DNA of 64,000 nt from Siphonodentalium dalli. Taxonomy: Eukaryota; Mollusca; Scaphopoda; Gadilida; Siphonodentaliidae. The translations under genes were made by a program, and so were the position numbers. A model generated the notes under the pieces. It made no database searches and had not been told where the DNA came from. It saw nothing but the letters and a program-made list of their open reading frames with translations. Below are positions 11,331 through 22,699 of the stretch, piece after piece (the first letter of the stretch is position 1; every line of letters starts with the position of its first letter). The DNA lies in NCBI GenBank assembly GCA_032622095.1, contig CP136069.1, positions 45,734,194 to 45,798,193 on the forward strand, in the 5' to 3' direction.

Positions 11331-12604
11331 GGGTGTTGTAGGGTGGATACCCATTCCATACAGATCCAAAATGGCCACCGCCCAGATGGTGTCAAACAGG
11401 AGACCTATATATATATAGTTGATCACCTGAAATCCTAAATATTGGTGGAATCTCCATCTAAAGCTATATGTGTGCTCTCTAGCCTCTATTTGTGTATACT
11501 GTTGTTTATTGTGTATTCCTATGCGATTTTCGTTCTTTCTTCGAACCATTATCAAGTGGTATAAGGATACACTTTAAATACATGCGGCACATACCAAATC
11601 GCTGTTGTCTGCTGATGGTAGATCCATTTTTATGTCTGGCCTAAACTGAAACGACTCGTAGTGAATTGTCAATTACCAGAGCACTGATCAGCGCGCGTTC
11701 ACTATTAGTAATCATATTGTGATCACAGTAATGCGCGACACGTGACTTCATACAGGTCAGGGGTCAATACTATGAACAATTTTATACCTGTAAATACAAA
11801 TTGTGTTTATTAATTTGTAATTACAAATTTGTGTTAACTATCACAGTGGTTTCATAGTACAGGGAACATTTAGCCGTAATATTGTAATACCTTAGACTGG
11901 GCGAGAGGTGAAACCCCTAAAAGGCAGCTGTAAAACTTAGAAAAAACTAACTCCCCACTCTGCTCCCATGCACCTGTTATCAGTGTTATCTGAATACCAG
12001 TTCAAATTAGACGGACATGTATATAGAGCTAAAATAACTGACAACAATTTATATGGGGAAGTTACAATGCGTGCTATCATATTGTGATTAGTGAGAACGC
12101 CGGTACTATGAAACGATGAGCTAACAATATCTCGCAAATTTCACAAAGATCTACTGTTGATTATTGTAGATTGCTTACGGACAAACCTTTGCCTGTGAGT
12201 TATTAACAATATATTGAATCACGGCGGGCCAAAGTTACAAAAGAAATAACCAATCATAAGTTGAGAGGTGAACGCTTATCAGAGCTATCCAATCGGTTCA
12301 TGGATTGCTAAGTTGATGACCACTTGTCTGCGCAAGTTAACAATTAAACGGTTCGTTTGTAGTGTGTGTATGTAAGTACAAGTCAGTGTAATAACGAGTA
12401 CTACAAACAATTTGGTATCATTGTTTTTACAAATTACAAATTTACAACCATTCAGTTTGTGAAAATAAAATATTTGATGGTATAGCATTATATATATTGT
12501 GACCATCCTGTTATTTCAAACTGATCCGCTACTCTTATCATAACACATCGAGGCAGTAACGTGGCTCCATTTTATCGGGAGGGGGTGTATCGAAGCAGGG
12601 ACGT
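11331..12604. other. Intergenic, no gene recognised
   Basis: AT-rich DNA with no protein-like exon. Scattered motifs are also found near 14420-14610 (for example a TTCATAGTA piece and alternating ATTTGTAA/TTACAAAT around 11790-11835), suggesting further unclassified repeats. Confidence 0.4.
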
Positions 12605-12609
12605 GCTAA

Positions 12610-12925
12610 TGGTCTCGGTTGTAGGAGTGGTGCGCTATAGTGCCAGTCGGTAGAATGCCAAGTGCATTACACCGTTACAGGCCGTCCAGTGCTGACGAAG
12701 CTGGTTCTAACCCCGTCATATGGAGGGTGACCGGAATCGTGTATCTGGGCAAGTTTGTCAGTTGCTTTCCGGGGGTGGGTGGTTTCTACACGCAGTGGGA
12801 CGATTTCTCGGTGAAATCAAGCCTCTGCGTGGTCTTTCCTCCACCTGTAAAATTGACAACGTCGTGTGTGGCCTAGCGGCTAGAACGACGATAAACCCTA
12901 ATAAACCAAACCAAACCAATAGGAG
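12610..12925 (+). mobile_element. tRNA-derived SINE
   Basis: A Pol III type-2 promoter layout is visible: an A-box-like TAGTGCCAGTCGGTAGA (about 12639) and a B-box-like GGTTCTAACCCC (about 12703), about 60 bases apart. The body ends in ATAAACCCTAATAAACC followed by repeated AACCA. A short second head with GGTCCAGTCGGTAGAGTGCC lies at 22105. It has no tRNA cloverleaf, so it is a SINE rather than a tRNA gene. Confidence 0.7.
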
Positions 12926-12959
12926 TGTCATTTTATAATTTCAAACTGCTCCGATATCT

Positions 12960-14363
12960 TATATATCTAGATAGGGACGTGGCTATATGGGCTCAGTTTG
13001 GCGACGGGGTGTCCATCCTATAATTTCCATATGCACCCTTTGAACAACAAAATGCCTATAAATTCCACATAACGATGGAATCGTATATCAAGAGGAAAGT
13101 ATTTTAATTTTTCTACGCTGATAACAAAACTTAGTCAATATGACTAACATATGTTAGTCAAACGTTTTTCCTCAGGATGACTGACTTAGTTCAGCCAACA
13201 TGACTGAGGCATAACATTGGGGACTTTTCCCCAATGTTATGGGGACTTTTCTTAGTCAATTGGAAGGCGTAAATTAAAGTTGCTGAATTATGTGCAAATA
13301 ATTCCAATAATTGACCAAAGTTACTCAAAATGTTTGTGACTAACACTAAGTTAGTCATATGTAGTCAATATGTCCAATCCGAGGGGTGGGAGTGCACAAC
13401 TTACTGTTACAGCTTGAAAATCAGAAGCCAACCGGGGTAAACAATTACATTTCACAGAAATAGAAGTTTATAATTGAGGGGTGGGGATACAGTTGGATAT
13501 CGACGTTTCGAAAAAAAAAAGAGCATCTTGCCACGTCACTGCATTTATGCTCTAGTCATTTATGAAAACTGTGCTTGCATCTTCGTATTCGTGTCCTTTA
13601 CCGTGACAAATGCTTTCGCGTCGACGATTGAATCACAAAGGATGTCCCCCACTACACAGCAACCATAAGGCCGAACGATAAACCATGGTTTGATAGTCGC
13701 ATTCGACTCGAAATTAGACGGCGCGATCGGTATAGAAAAAAAGCATTGAAATCAAATCAACCATGCACACGACTGGATTAGATACAAAAAAACAAGTAAC
13801 AAAGTTAATAATATGAAACAAATTGCGAAATTTTCAAAGAGGTGGTGCTCATACTGCTTAATCAGTAGCGATTTTATGTTTCTCAACTCTGTTTTGCTCA
13901 GCGCTGATTGGTTTGTCCACACATGTTCCATGTGTAGGTCATGTAGAATTCATTCTACAAAACATACCCAATTCATCTTATTTTGCAGTTTTGTATCCCT
14001 CTCATTTATATATCTGAGTAAAAGAAATATATTCTTGGCTAGCTCTGATCCTTCGTGTGAAACTAGCTTGGAGGTAAATATGCAAATGTTGGTCTAAAAG
14101 AAAACATACCCCCTAATAAATTGTTGGGAAAAACAAAATAACAGAACAAGTTCAACCTATTGTTGTTGTAAAATTTCCAATTCATGTTGTTCCAGGTGTC
14201 AAATTTCCAGCTGTTGAACATGTTGATAAAATGTTTGGAGCGAGAAACATAACCCAACCCCCTTGTCGCGACGTCCCTGTCGGTTGTACTTGAAATTTTC
14301 AGCTGACAAAATATTTTCACGAGGGGTGAATCGACCCCTTGTCGCCACGTCCCTGCGTATCAT

Positions 14364-14400
<37 letters not shown>
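12960..14400. repeat. Repeat-rich block with GGGACGTGGC ends and an (AT)n tract
   Basis: The motif AGGGACGTGGCTAT (about 12972) and inverted versions CGACGTCCCTG (about 14269) and CCACGTCCCTG (about 14345) resemble ends of the poly-G element family, implying nested or fragmentary copies. Around 13120-13370 TTAGTCA and TGACTAA alternate many times. A short GGGGAC/GTCCCC hairpin lies near 13218-13252. A dinucleotide (AT)n run occupies about 14365-14398. Confidence 0.45.
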
Positions 14401-14823
14401 CCGGGTTAAGGGTGCGAAAACTGAAAAATTATGTTTCATAGTACTCGAACATTCTTTGTGATTGGAGATATTTGTAAATACACAGAATACGTACTATTTG
14501 TGATTTATGTTTGTAATCGTAGGTTCATAGTATTGGCGGAATGATAAATTGTTATTTCTTACAAACAATTGTAGATTCTTACAAAGAAAAAGTTTCATAG
14601 TATTGACCCCTGTATGCAGTTCTATATCAGTGTAAATGCACCCTTAAGATAAAAAGTAACACATATAATTGTTCAATTAATGGGAATCCAAAACACCGTG
14701 CTCCGCACTCGCAGATTCAAAACACCCCTTCAAATACAGAATATAGCTAATTCAAATACATCATTTTATATCTGAAACGAATAATTCGTGTGTCCAATAT
14801 TATAGAAGGGCACATCGAACTCG

Positions 14824-15543
14824 CTACTGATATGCATCATCCAAATAACGAGGTATATCTGTTAGGCACCTAATCACATTTGATGGATGGATTTCTTCTG
14901 GTACTTGGTCATTTGGTCCCAGCATTAAAAGGGGTGTGATACCAGAACCCACGGCGCCTTTAAAATCACGTTGTACATCGTTACCTATATGTAGTGTTTG
15001 GTGAGAGTTAGTTTGTGCAAGATCAAGGGCCATCTGGAAAATACGACGATCTGGCTTTTCTATTCTGACTTGAGAAGACGCCAACACGAAATCAAAGAAA
15101 TGTCTTATGGCCAAGCTTGAAAGAATTGTTTCTAGACGTTCGTCAAAATTGGATATGACACCCAATTTAATGTTCCGTTGTCTTAGATCATCAAGTAACT
15201 CAAGCGTGAAAGGTGTTAGCTCCCAACCCTGACTGGACTTAAAATATTCATACAGGTATTCTGAAACAGCTGATAATTTGGCTTCTGTTGCTGCTGGTGA
15301 TATGAAACAACAACGCACAATCCCGTCCCACCAACCGAACGAACTCATCCCATGATTAACACCAAAATTCGGGTATTTCATCATCATTTCTTGATAGTTC
15401 CTTCTAAATGTTTCTTCCAATGTCCCAGGTTCCACTTCAAGACTAAAACGACGTCCTGCGCATGCATACTGATGTCCAACACTTCCGGCAACTCGCATTA
15501 GGGTCCCCGTTACGTCCAACGTTATGAGTTTAATCCTCGACAT
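14824..15543 (-). CDS. HDHD3: HDHD3-like HAD hydrolase, copy 1
   Basis: A 239-residue protein of the haloacid dehalogenase superfamily, closest in layout to animal HDHD3. Motif I is LITLDVTGT (D10 nucleophile); the usual second Asp of DxDxT is Thr12, as tolerated in this family. The cap follows (about 20-110), including YPNFG and WWDGIV. Motif II is GVISNFD (S131), motif III is EKPD (K163), motif IV is HIGNDVQRDFKGA (D189, D193). Length matches the family (about 240-250). The CDS is one exon, and TTCTTTTTAG sits directly before the ATG on the coding strand, a clear 3' splice site, so a 5' leader exon must lie upstream; it was not found. The substrate of HDHD3 is unknown. The 20852-21565 gene is a paralogue. 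Confidence 0.93.
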   Translation of the reverse strand: MSRIKLITLDVTGTLMRVAGSVGHQYACAGRRFSLEVEPGTLEETFRRNYQEMMMKYPNFGVNHGMSSFGWWDGIVRCCFISPAATEAKLSAVSEYLYEYFKSSQGWELTPFTLELLDDLRQRNIKLGVISNFDERLETILSSLAIRHFFDFVLASSQVRIEKPDRRIFQMALDLAQTNSHQTLHIGNDVQRDFKGAVGSGITPLLMLGPNDQVPEEIHPSNVIRCLTDIPRYLDDAYQ

Positions 15544-15973
15544 CTAAAAAGAATAAACAGCATATAACAAACGTTTTATTGAAATTCACCGACATGTATA
15601 TATACGTCACAACAAAACAATACAAACACTCATCAAACAATAAGCTGAGCAATAAAATAAAAAAAGGCACAAAGGGATTGGATTTGACAAATAAAATTAC
15701 ATATCATAAATAAGTGTGTATACGGTATATTAAACACATGCACCAACAATCATTGCAATATAGAACTACCGGTATATGCCGGTATATAAAACGTATGTCA
15801 AAAATAATACTGTGAATTGGACTGTATAACAAAATGTATGAACAAACGAACTATATATCGGAAGTGTGTGTAACCAATGTCCGTATGTGTTGTGGAAGAA
15901 TATGATCAGAAATAATAAAAGGTCACAGACCCAACGGACGTCCACCGAAACGAGTTGGACGTTGGCTTTTTTT
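15544..15973. other. 5' flank or leader intron of HDHD3 copy 1
   Basis: By the acceptor before the ATG, this DNA is inferred to be intronic in the leader of the HDHD3 copy. It is AT-rich and shows no coding exon. Confidence 0.45.
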
Positions 15974-15977
15974 TTAA

Positions 15978-16450
15978 CCCTTTCAGTGCCAGGGGCCGAT
16001 CTCATCGGCCCTAATTTACGGTCTGTAAAATCGGCCGTAAACAAATTAAAAAATTAAAAAATTAAGATATTTTTGGGGTTTTTTTTTGGTTGAATTTTGT
16101 TTGGGTATGCTTAAGCATGCTATAGCGAATTTAAAAACAAACTGGATAAAACCTTAGGGGCATGTTATAACTCAAAACTATTACCAAGTATTCATAGTAA
16201 TAATTTTGGTGCTCATGAAAAACGTGAGATTCCCTGGCACTAAACCTACAAAAATAAGTCTGTTAAAGAATATAAGAAAAAATTATTAAATTTGTAAAAA
16301 AAATAATAACAAATGATGAAAAACTGTTAGGCCAATGCATTCTCTTATATATGCGATGCGACCTATGGTCGACTCGCATATATAAGAGAATGCATTGGCA
16401 CATGCAGGGTATATGGGTTGATACAAAAATCGGACCTGGCACTGAAAGGG
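15978..16450. mobile_element. piggyBac-like MITE with inner palindrome, 473 bases
   Basis: Flanked by TTAA (15974-15977, 16451-16454), with terminal inverted repeats CCCTTTCAGTGCCAGG and complement. The inner palindrome at 16331-16400 is built on GCATTCTCTTATATATGCGA, as in the 6597-6841 element. The two share their ends and the palindrome but differ in length (473 versus 245). Confidence 0.82.
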
Positions 16451-16686
16451 TTAAGAACAAAGAAGTAAAATTCTGGCAACAAATTTACTCCAACTTGACG
16501 AGGACCTGCGTGTTCTCACGTGTGAACCACACACGGCCAGTCATATTGTGAGAGGAGCATGGCGGTTGCTATAGGAAACAATCGTCTGCAGTCTGTGCAT
16601 AGGCTGGTTCACACATGCACAAGAACATATACATTGTTCTTAGCTTTAACTGTGAAATTAATATGAATTTAACGACGAAATGCATT

Positions 16687-18086
16687 GAGTGATATCATAT
16701 CATATTTATTGATATTTATGATATCACAAAATCGAATTATTGATATTATTAAATGCTTCCTATTTTTTGATATCATATATTCGATTTTATGATATCACTA
16801 AATCTAATTAGTGATATCATATATTCATTTTGTGATATCAATAAATACTAGTTATTTTATGATATCACCAATTCACTGATTCACGGGGCACTGTTCTTCT
16901 ATTTATTACCTATTTAGTGATATCAATAATTCATATTATGATATCACTAATTGTATATATTATATCATAAAATCGAATATATGGTATTATTAAATATTTT
17001 GTGATGTCACAAAATTATTTTAAGATATCACTAATTCCAATTTGTAATATCACAAATTCATTTTTTGATACCACAAAATAGAGTTATTGATATCACAAAA
17101 TAGTAAGCATTTAGTGATATCAATAATTCGATTTTGTGATATCATATAATGTTGGGGAATTAGTGATATCGCAAAATTATTTTAAGATAACACAAAGTGT
17201 AATTCGTGATATCATAAATTAATTTTGTGATCTAAAAAAATTCGAATATGATATATCACAAAACAAGTAAGCATTTAGTGATGTCAATATTTCGATTTTA
17301 TGATGTCATAAATTGATTTAATAATATCCCAAAATGTTGAAGGAATAGTAATCCAGCTATGTTATTTTATATTTATTGATATCGCAAAATGAATTAGTGA
17401 TATGACAAAATCAATTTTATGATATCACAACATGAATTTATGATATCACAAAATCAAATTATTGATATCACTAAATGCTTACAATTGTGTTATATCAATA
17501 ATTCGATTTTGTGATATCAAATATTTAAAGGTACTCAACCCGATAAAACTCCTCTCAATTACTATTTCAATGGCTTCGGGGGTCAAAAATATTTGATTCG
17601 AGTCGAGGAAGTCACCCATCAAAGCTCAGATTTGTTAGATATCGATTTTAGAAATCTATTATTTTTCATTATCGGGAATACTATCTGGCCCAGAACTCAG
17701 TCAAAATTGCGTTAAAATTACCACTTGATTTTAGAGTTATTCATCCTTGTCTGTTTGAATAGATTTGGAGTACACATCCAGAGCAGATTACGGCAGTTAT
17801 TGGTACTCATCTCGAGAACATAACAAATTTGAAAAATCAATATCTAATAACTCTGAGCTTTGTTTGATGGGTTCCTCGACTCGAATCAAATATTTTTTAC
17901 CCCCAAAGCCAAAGAAATAGTAATATAGGACCCTCTGATCGGATTGTTGTTGTTGGAATCTGTTGAGATGGGGACCCTCTTTACGGGTTGAGTACCTTTA
18001 ATGATATCATATATTTGATTTTGTGATATATATTCATTTAGTGATATCATAAAATGAATCATTGATATCATAAAATATGTAATGAA
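16687..18086. repeat. GATATC-rich palindromic array, 1.4 kb
   Basis: Dozens of GATATC or near-GATATC hexamers recur about every 20-40 bases, alternating with ATAAAT, AAAATCGAAT and their complements, in the style TGATATCAnnAATnnnATTTTGTGATATCA. The array is self-complementary at many scales and almost free of other words. Units are diverged, so it is not a simple tandem satellite. A TTAA MITE (17529-17997) has landed inside; GATATCAAATA and TGATATCATATA flank it. Confidence 0.8.
17529..17997. mobile_element. TTAA foldback MITE, AGGTACTCAACCCG family, copy in the GATATC array
   Basis: 469 bases flanked by TTAA (17525-17528, 17998-18001), with terminal repeats AGGTACTCAACCCG and complement. 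The inverted homology extends inward well past the tips (GGCTTCGGGGGTCAAAAATA near the left, its complement near the right), so the element can fold back on itself. Nearly identical and equal in length to 18568-19036, so both are young. Confidence 0.88.
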
Positions 18087-18198
18087 TAGAAGAACGGCGA
18101 CCCATATGTTTCATCTAGTAGATCTATAAAGTAGTTCAAACTGGAGAAGTGAATGATAAATGTTCGGAGATACCACCAGTTAAATCCAAAGATGTTAA

Positions 18199-19130
18199 AG
18201 ATTCATAATCCGAATTAATGCTCCCAAATGACTATTTCTTTGGCTTCGGGGTGAAAAATATTTGATTCGAGTCGAGGAACAAACCCATCAAAGCTCAGAG
18301 TGATCAGATATCGATTTTTGAAATTTGTTTTTTTCTCGAAATGTGTAATTAGTTGTGGCCCAGAAACAATTCGTCAAACCAATTGTCTCGGACAAAATTG
18401 CGGATGAAGATGAATAACCCTAAAATCAAGTGGCAATGCGGCCAAATTTCGTGATAGGCAAGTTATAATACGGCCATATTTCGTTGAACAACATGTTGAT
18501 AAATAACTCGTTTTGGGAAATTTTATACCATAGTCGACAGCGGGTAGCATTATTTTGTTGTAATTAAAGGTACTCAACCCGATAAAACTCCTCTCAATTA
18601 CTATTTCAATGGCTTCGGGGGTCAAAAATATTTGATTCGAGTCGAGGAAGTCACCCATCAAAGCTCAGATTTGTTAGATATCGATTTTAGAAATCTATTA
18701 TTTTTCATTATCGGGAATACTATCTGGCCCAGAACTCAATCAAAATTGCGTTAAAATTACCACTTGATTTTAGAGTTATCCATCCTTGTCTGTTTGAATA
18801 GATTTGGAGAACACATCCAGAGCAGATTACGGCAGTTAGTAGTACTAATCTCGAGTTTATAATAAATTTCAAAAATCAATATCTAATAACTCTGAGCTTT
18901 GTTTGATGGGTTCCTCGACTCGAATCAAATATTTTTTACCCCCAAAGCCAAAGAAATAGTAATATAGGACCCTACGATCGGATTGTTGTTGTTGGAATCT
19001 GTTGAGATGGGGACCCTCTTTACGGGTTGAGTACCTTTAATCGATTCTGATAACAAAAGCATATTTTGAAGAAATGTTGTTATTGTTGTAACTTGATGAT
19101 ATGGGGACCGTCTGATCGAATTGAGTACCT
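18199..19130. mobile_element. Older TTAA foldback MITE interrupted by a younger relative
   Basis: TTAA flanks lie at 18195-18198 and 19131-19134. The right end read inward is AGGTACTCAATTCGATC; the left end AGATTCATAATCCGAAT is diverged. Removing 18568-19036 and one TTAA leaves about 459 bases. The uninterrupted counterpart is 5695-6117 on the other strand. Confidence 0.75.
18568..19036. mobile_element. TTAA foldback MITE nested in a relative
   Basis: 469 bases, almost the same as 17529-17997. TTAA copies at 18564-18567 and 19037-19040 flank it. The host sequence reads continuously if one TTAA and the element are removed (...GCATTATTTTG... TTAA ...TCGATTCTGATAAC), matching the empty site near 5784. 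A 238-codon minus-strand frame running through here is an artefact of the repeats. Confidence 0.88.
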
Positions 19131-19539
19131 TTAACGATGGGATGGTGCATGGTGTCGCGATTGTACCTATATACTGAATTAAGATAAACTTCGAAGAAAA
19201 TTTATCGAAATTTACACCACCCATTCCTTGCCAAGTGCCTATCGCACTCAGCCTACTAGTATTTGCAAATACTGCATGTATAGGAGAAACTAATTGTTGT
19301 TGTAAAATCAACATACCCGTATTAGATAATACTATACAGTGTAAGAATGATAATGTTTGTGAATATAAGACAATCGAAACAATCACACCAAAACTCAACA
19401 AATATAAGGTATAAATGTATAACATATAGGTATATATAAATGCGTCTGAGGGTTGCTTGAGGTAGTACCTTCCTGAGATATTATGCGTCACATTTAAAGA
19501 AACTCTACGTTCCAGATTTGACGAAAGATTCGCTGATAT

Positions 19540-19794
19540 AACTCTTCCATGAGCTTGTTGAAATTTTGCGAAAACCCCGTGCCAATGTATTCTAGATGTA
19601 TGCGAGAGAGCCTCGCATATATAAAAGCATACATTGTCCAAAAAATATTTAGTATTATTTACCTTGACCTTCTCAGCCAGTGCATTCTCTGATATATGCG
19701 GAGCTCCCTATTCGAGACTCGAATAGATAAGAGAATGCAATGACACATGATCTTTAATGCTGCACCAGCGCAGCTCCCATCATGAAAGGATTAA
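19540..19794. mobile_element. Double-hairpin TTAA MITE, diverged copy
   Basis: Two palindromes (about 19582-19632 and 19676-19745) carry the TGTATTCT/ATATATGCGA theme, joined by a spacer with TTACCTTGACCTTCT. Outer ends AACTCTTCCATGAGC and CATGAAAGGATTAA are worn versions of CCCTTCCATGAATGG/TTAA ends seen at 45339-45567. Confidence 0.6.
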
Positions 19795-19799
19795 ATTAT

Positions 19800-20851
19800 C
19801 GAACTGCGAGGCCGAGTTCAGTCCCATCGCTACGCTGGACTGACCACTGCCATGACTTATACAGGAGTGCATGTGACACCCCTGCCCCTGGGATCCTGAA
19901 TACCAGTTAACAGAGAGGGGTGAATCATATACTTTGCAATGCACACTAATATCATATAGTTCTCACACACTTGCTGAAGTATAGTATCCATAATTTCAAC
20001 ATATCAAGAGATATATATTAGACTGAATTACATAAAAATATGTCACTTCGGCTGGACAATAATCAAAATGTGTATATTATTGTAATATAAACGCTGCATA
20101 CCAGCATTTTTGTTGAATCCTGTCTAAAAGACGTATTATGGACTTGTTCGGGTGCATGAAGCAGATAAGTTAATACTCAGGCGCTCAGGTGCAAACTGAA
20201 GGAATGTATAATTCTGCTGACATCGCCGAAAATCTCAACGAAATCGACCACATCAAAACATAGAAACGTCGCCTGAACAACGCGCAATTGTAAATATTTA
20301 CATCTCGATTATAGGGACGCAACAAACAGCGATAAACCAAGGCAAATGATTTCGCCATCGAGAGTCATTAAATTAATTGATATATAAGAATCAACTTGAT
20401 CTCTTCTAGTTTAATTTATAGATTGATACACATGGCCATGCTGCATCATTCGAATCTATATGGAATTTATTACATCATCAAACTTTAATTCAACATTGAA
20501 ACATTTTAAACTCTTACTCATGAACATCAGCAGTATTTTCATGACAACCATGTTTGATTTAGTCTTATTTAGTGCAATTACTGAAGCTTCATATTCAATT
20601 ATTATTAGGAATTTCCATGATACAAGATATTTTCACCATTGAATTGATTATGCGTCCTTTTTTGTCTATTTTAATTTTTCTGAATGTTTGGACCATATAA
20701 AATAGAGTGTCTGAGTTTTGGATCTTGTTCATTCTTTTTTCAATTTATAAATGTATTTAAATAAAATTGGAAGCGTAGTGTCTCTTTAAATCAACGAACA
20801 TCACAGGAGTATTTGATAAATTAAGCTGCCATAACACATAACATTGAGCAA
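19800..20851. other. Intergenic, 3' flank of HDHD3 copy 2
   Basis: No exon with family similarity was found. An ATTAAA on the minus strand near 20668-20674, about 180 bases past the HDHD3 stop, is a possible poly(A) signal. The small plus-strand frame at 20460-20642 has no recognised features. Confidence 0.4.
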
Positions 20852-21565
20852 TCAAAACGTTTTGAGATATCTCTCGATGGATGCCATATCGCGAACAACA
20901 TGAGACTCGTCTATGCCATCGGGAATTTGGTCATCGCTGTCCCAGAAAAGAAGAGCGTTCAGCCCAGCCTCTATAGCACCGTTATAGTCGTTCTTTGGGT
21001 GGCTACCTATGTGTAGAGCTTGCGAGCTTTTCACTTGAGCTATTTCCAAAGCTTTCTCGAACATGACAGGGTCAGGTTTGTGACTTTTTAATTTCATCGA
21101 TGTCAAAACGAAACTGAAATGGTGGCGTAAAGCAAGATTCTTCAAAATCTGATCTAAGCGATCGTCGAAATTTGAAATAACTCCCAGACGAAACTTTTTG
21201 TGACGTAATTTAGATAAAACTTTCTCGGTTTCAGGCTGTATCTTCCAAGATTTTCTGGAAAGAAAATGTTTGTAAAGATCGTCTGTCAGCGCTGACAGAA
21301 CACGATCAGATAGTTCTCGTTTTGGTAAGGTTGGCTTGATAACCTCCGTCCACCATTGCTTGGAATTCATGTCTTCGTTTGCGCCGTAATTTGGATGCTT
21401 GGCTACTTGAACCAGAAAATTGTGTTTATAAGCTTCTTCTAAATATACTGGATCAATTTCCATTCCGTACATTCGTGCGACACTTGCGGTCTGTTGCCCA
21501 ATCGAGCCCGCCACCCGCATTATGGTGCCGGACACATCGAAGGTGATAAGCTTTATGGCTGACAT
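20852..21565 (-). CDS. HDHD3: HDHD3-like HAD hydrolase, copy 2
   Basis: A 237-residue paralogue of the 14824-15543 protein, co-linear over the full length without large gaps. Motif I is LITFDVSGT (D10), motif II GVISNFD (S131), motif III HKPD (K163). Motif IV is HIGSHPKNDYNGA: the acidic residue expected just after the Gly is replaced by S188-H189, leaving only D193, so metal binding may be weakened. The coding-strand sequence TTTTCTTGTAG ends directly at the ATG, a strong 3' splice site, so an upstream exon exists. The best candidate is 22469-22699, whose donor is in phase. Substrate unknown. The gene is head to head with GTF3C5. Confidence 0.93.
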   Translation of the reverse strand: MSAIKLITFDVSGTIMRVAGSIGQQTASVARMYGMEIDPVYLEEAYKHNFLVQVAKHPNYGANEDMNSKQWWTEVIKPTLPKRELSDRVLSALTDDLYKHFLSRKSWKIQPETEKVLSKLRHKKFRLGVISNFDDRLDQILKNLALRHHFSFVLTSMKLKSHKPDPVMFEKALEIAQVKSSQALHIGSHPKNDYNGAIEAGLNALLFWDSDDQIPDGIDESHVVRDMASIERYLKTF

Positions 21566-21628
21566 CTACAAGAAAATGCATGGATGAAAGATATACAATA
21601 TACGCCCCTTTTGAGAACTTTTATTTAA

Positions 21629-21975
21629 AGTGGGGCTGTACCCTAAATCCAGCCATTTATGTGACCATCTACTTTTATACTCAGCAGAATATATGCAATA
21701 AATGAATGAATTTGAGCCATGGATTAGTGCAAAAATACACCCATGTGCTCTATGAACGATGCAAACAACACGGCAATTATAATGAAAATGAATTTATGAC
21801 CCCAGCCATAAATTCATTTTCATTATAATTACCATGTTGTATATGTATGGTTCATAAAGTAAAAGTGTATTTTGCACTAATTCATGGCTCAAATTCATTC
21901 ATTTGTTGCATATATTCTGTTGAGTATAAAAGGAGATGGTCACATAAATGGCCGCATTTAGTGTACAGTACCCCT
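21629..21975. mobile_element. TTAA foldback MITE, GGGGTACTGTAC family, in HDHD3-2 leader intron
   Basis: 347 bases flanked by TTAA (21625-21628, 21976-21979). Almost the whole length is one imperfect palindrome: TGAATGAATTTGAGCCATGG on the left is mirrored on the right, and the centre folds at AATTTATGACCCCAGCCATA. Ends are AGTGGGGCTGTACCC and GGGTACTGTACAC on the other strand. Relatives lie at 35253-35638 and 61487-62131. Confidence 0.8.
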
Positions 21976-22079
21976 TTAACTCCTTTCTTCGCTAAATACA
22001 TTTAAAACTCAAAGATAGTTATTATAGGTATTACAAATTATTTAATAAGTATACGAAAATAATGAGTAGTTCCCTTATA

Positions 22080-22145
22080 TATAGGGCCCCCCCCCCCCCC
22101 GGGTGGTCCAGTCGGTAGAGTGCCAGGTGCTTTCCAACAATGAAC
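22080..22145 (+). mobile_element. SINE head fragment after a poly-C run
   Basis: GGTCCAGTCGGTAGAGTGCC matches the head of the SINE at 12610-12925. A poly-C tract precedes it and no B box or tail follows, so the copy is truncated. Confidence 0.5.
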
Positions 22146-22468
22146 AAAAACATTTTCTGAACTTGTATTATCTGTTGTTTTCTTTGTCGTCTAGTAATAT
22201 TTCATGACTCTGAACACCTCTCCATATTAATAATAGACCATTCAAATGTATACTTTTATAACTGATGGGAGATTCCATTTAGTATACAAATGGGTAAACA
22301 TATTTATTACATCCCCTCACCGATATATCTATATCATAAATTAGGTCATGTCTACTAATCATGCCATGGGCGCATGTCTATTGAAAATAATTTCGATGAG
22401 CCTAACTGCCAAAGCCAAAGGCTAATGAAAATGCGAGTTTTTAAATTGATCCCGGCAAACGAACTCAC

Positions 22469-22699
22469 CTTCTTTAATTGTGTCACGATAAACGACCTGA
22501 CATTGTCATAAGAGACTTGTTCCAACCTGCTTTGTTTACTACACCTTTCGCTTGATATGTGCGTCTTTTCCTTGAGATGTTGACCTTCCGTGCTTTGCAT
22601 CAAGAATGAGCTATGTAAATTGTGGAATTTATCGGAACGAAATCCTACATTAACCCGGATATCAGCTACAATGAATTTTGGAATAAATGATTGATCCAT
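22469..22699 (-). CDS. Candidate first exon of HDHD3 copy 2 (77-codon N-terminal extension or leader)
   Basis: On the minus strand an ATG at 22699 opens a frame of 77 codons ending in AAAGAAG followed by GTGAGT, a strong 5' splice site. An in-frame TGA lies five codons upstream, so this ATG is the first in frame. The donor leaves a complete codon, and the acceptor at HDHD3 copy 2 also begins a codon (its ATG). Splicing would therefore add 77 residues in frame before the usual start. The peptide (begins MDQSFIPKF) matches no family I know and has no obvious signal sequence. It could instead be untranslated leader. The link to HDHD3 is inferred from position and phase. Confidence 0.45.

Noticed and set aside
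16687-18086. CRISPR-like regular repeat array
   Set aside because: Spacing is irregular, repeats are short palindromes without unique spacers of constant length, and the context is eukaryotic.
18925-19641. 238-codon minus-strand open frame
   Set aside because: It runs through the end of a nested MITE pair and unrelated flank; part of its sequence recurs at 17886-18071 because of the repeat, and no protein family is recognisable.
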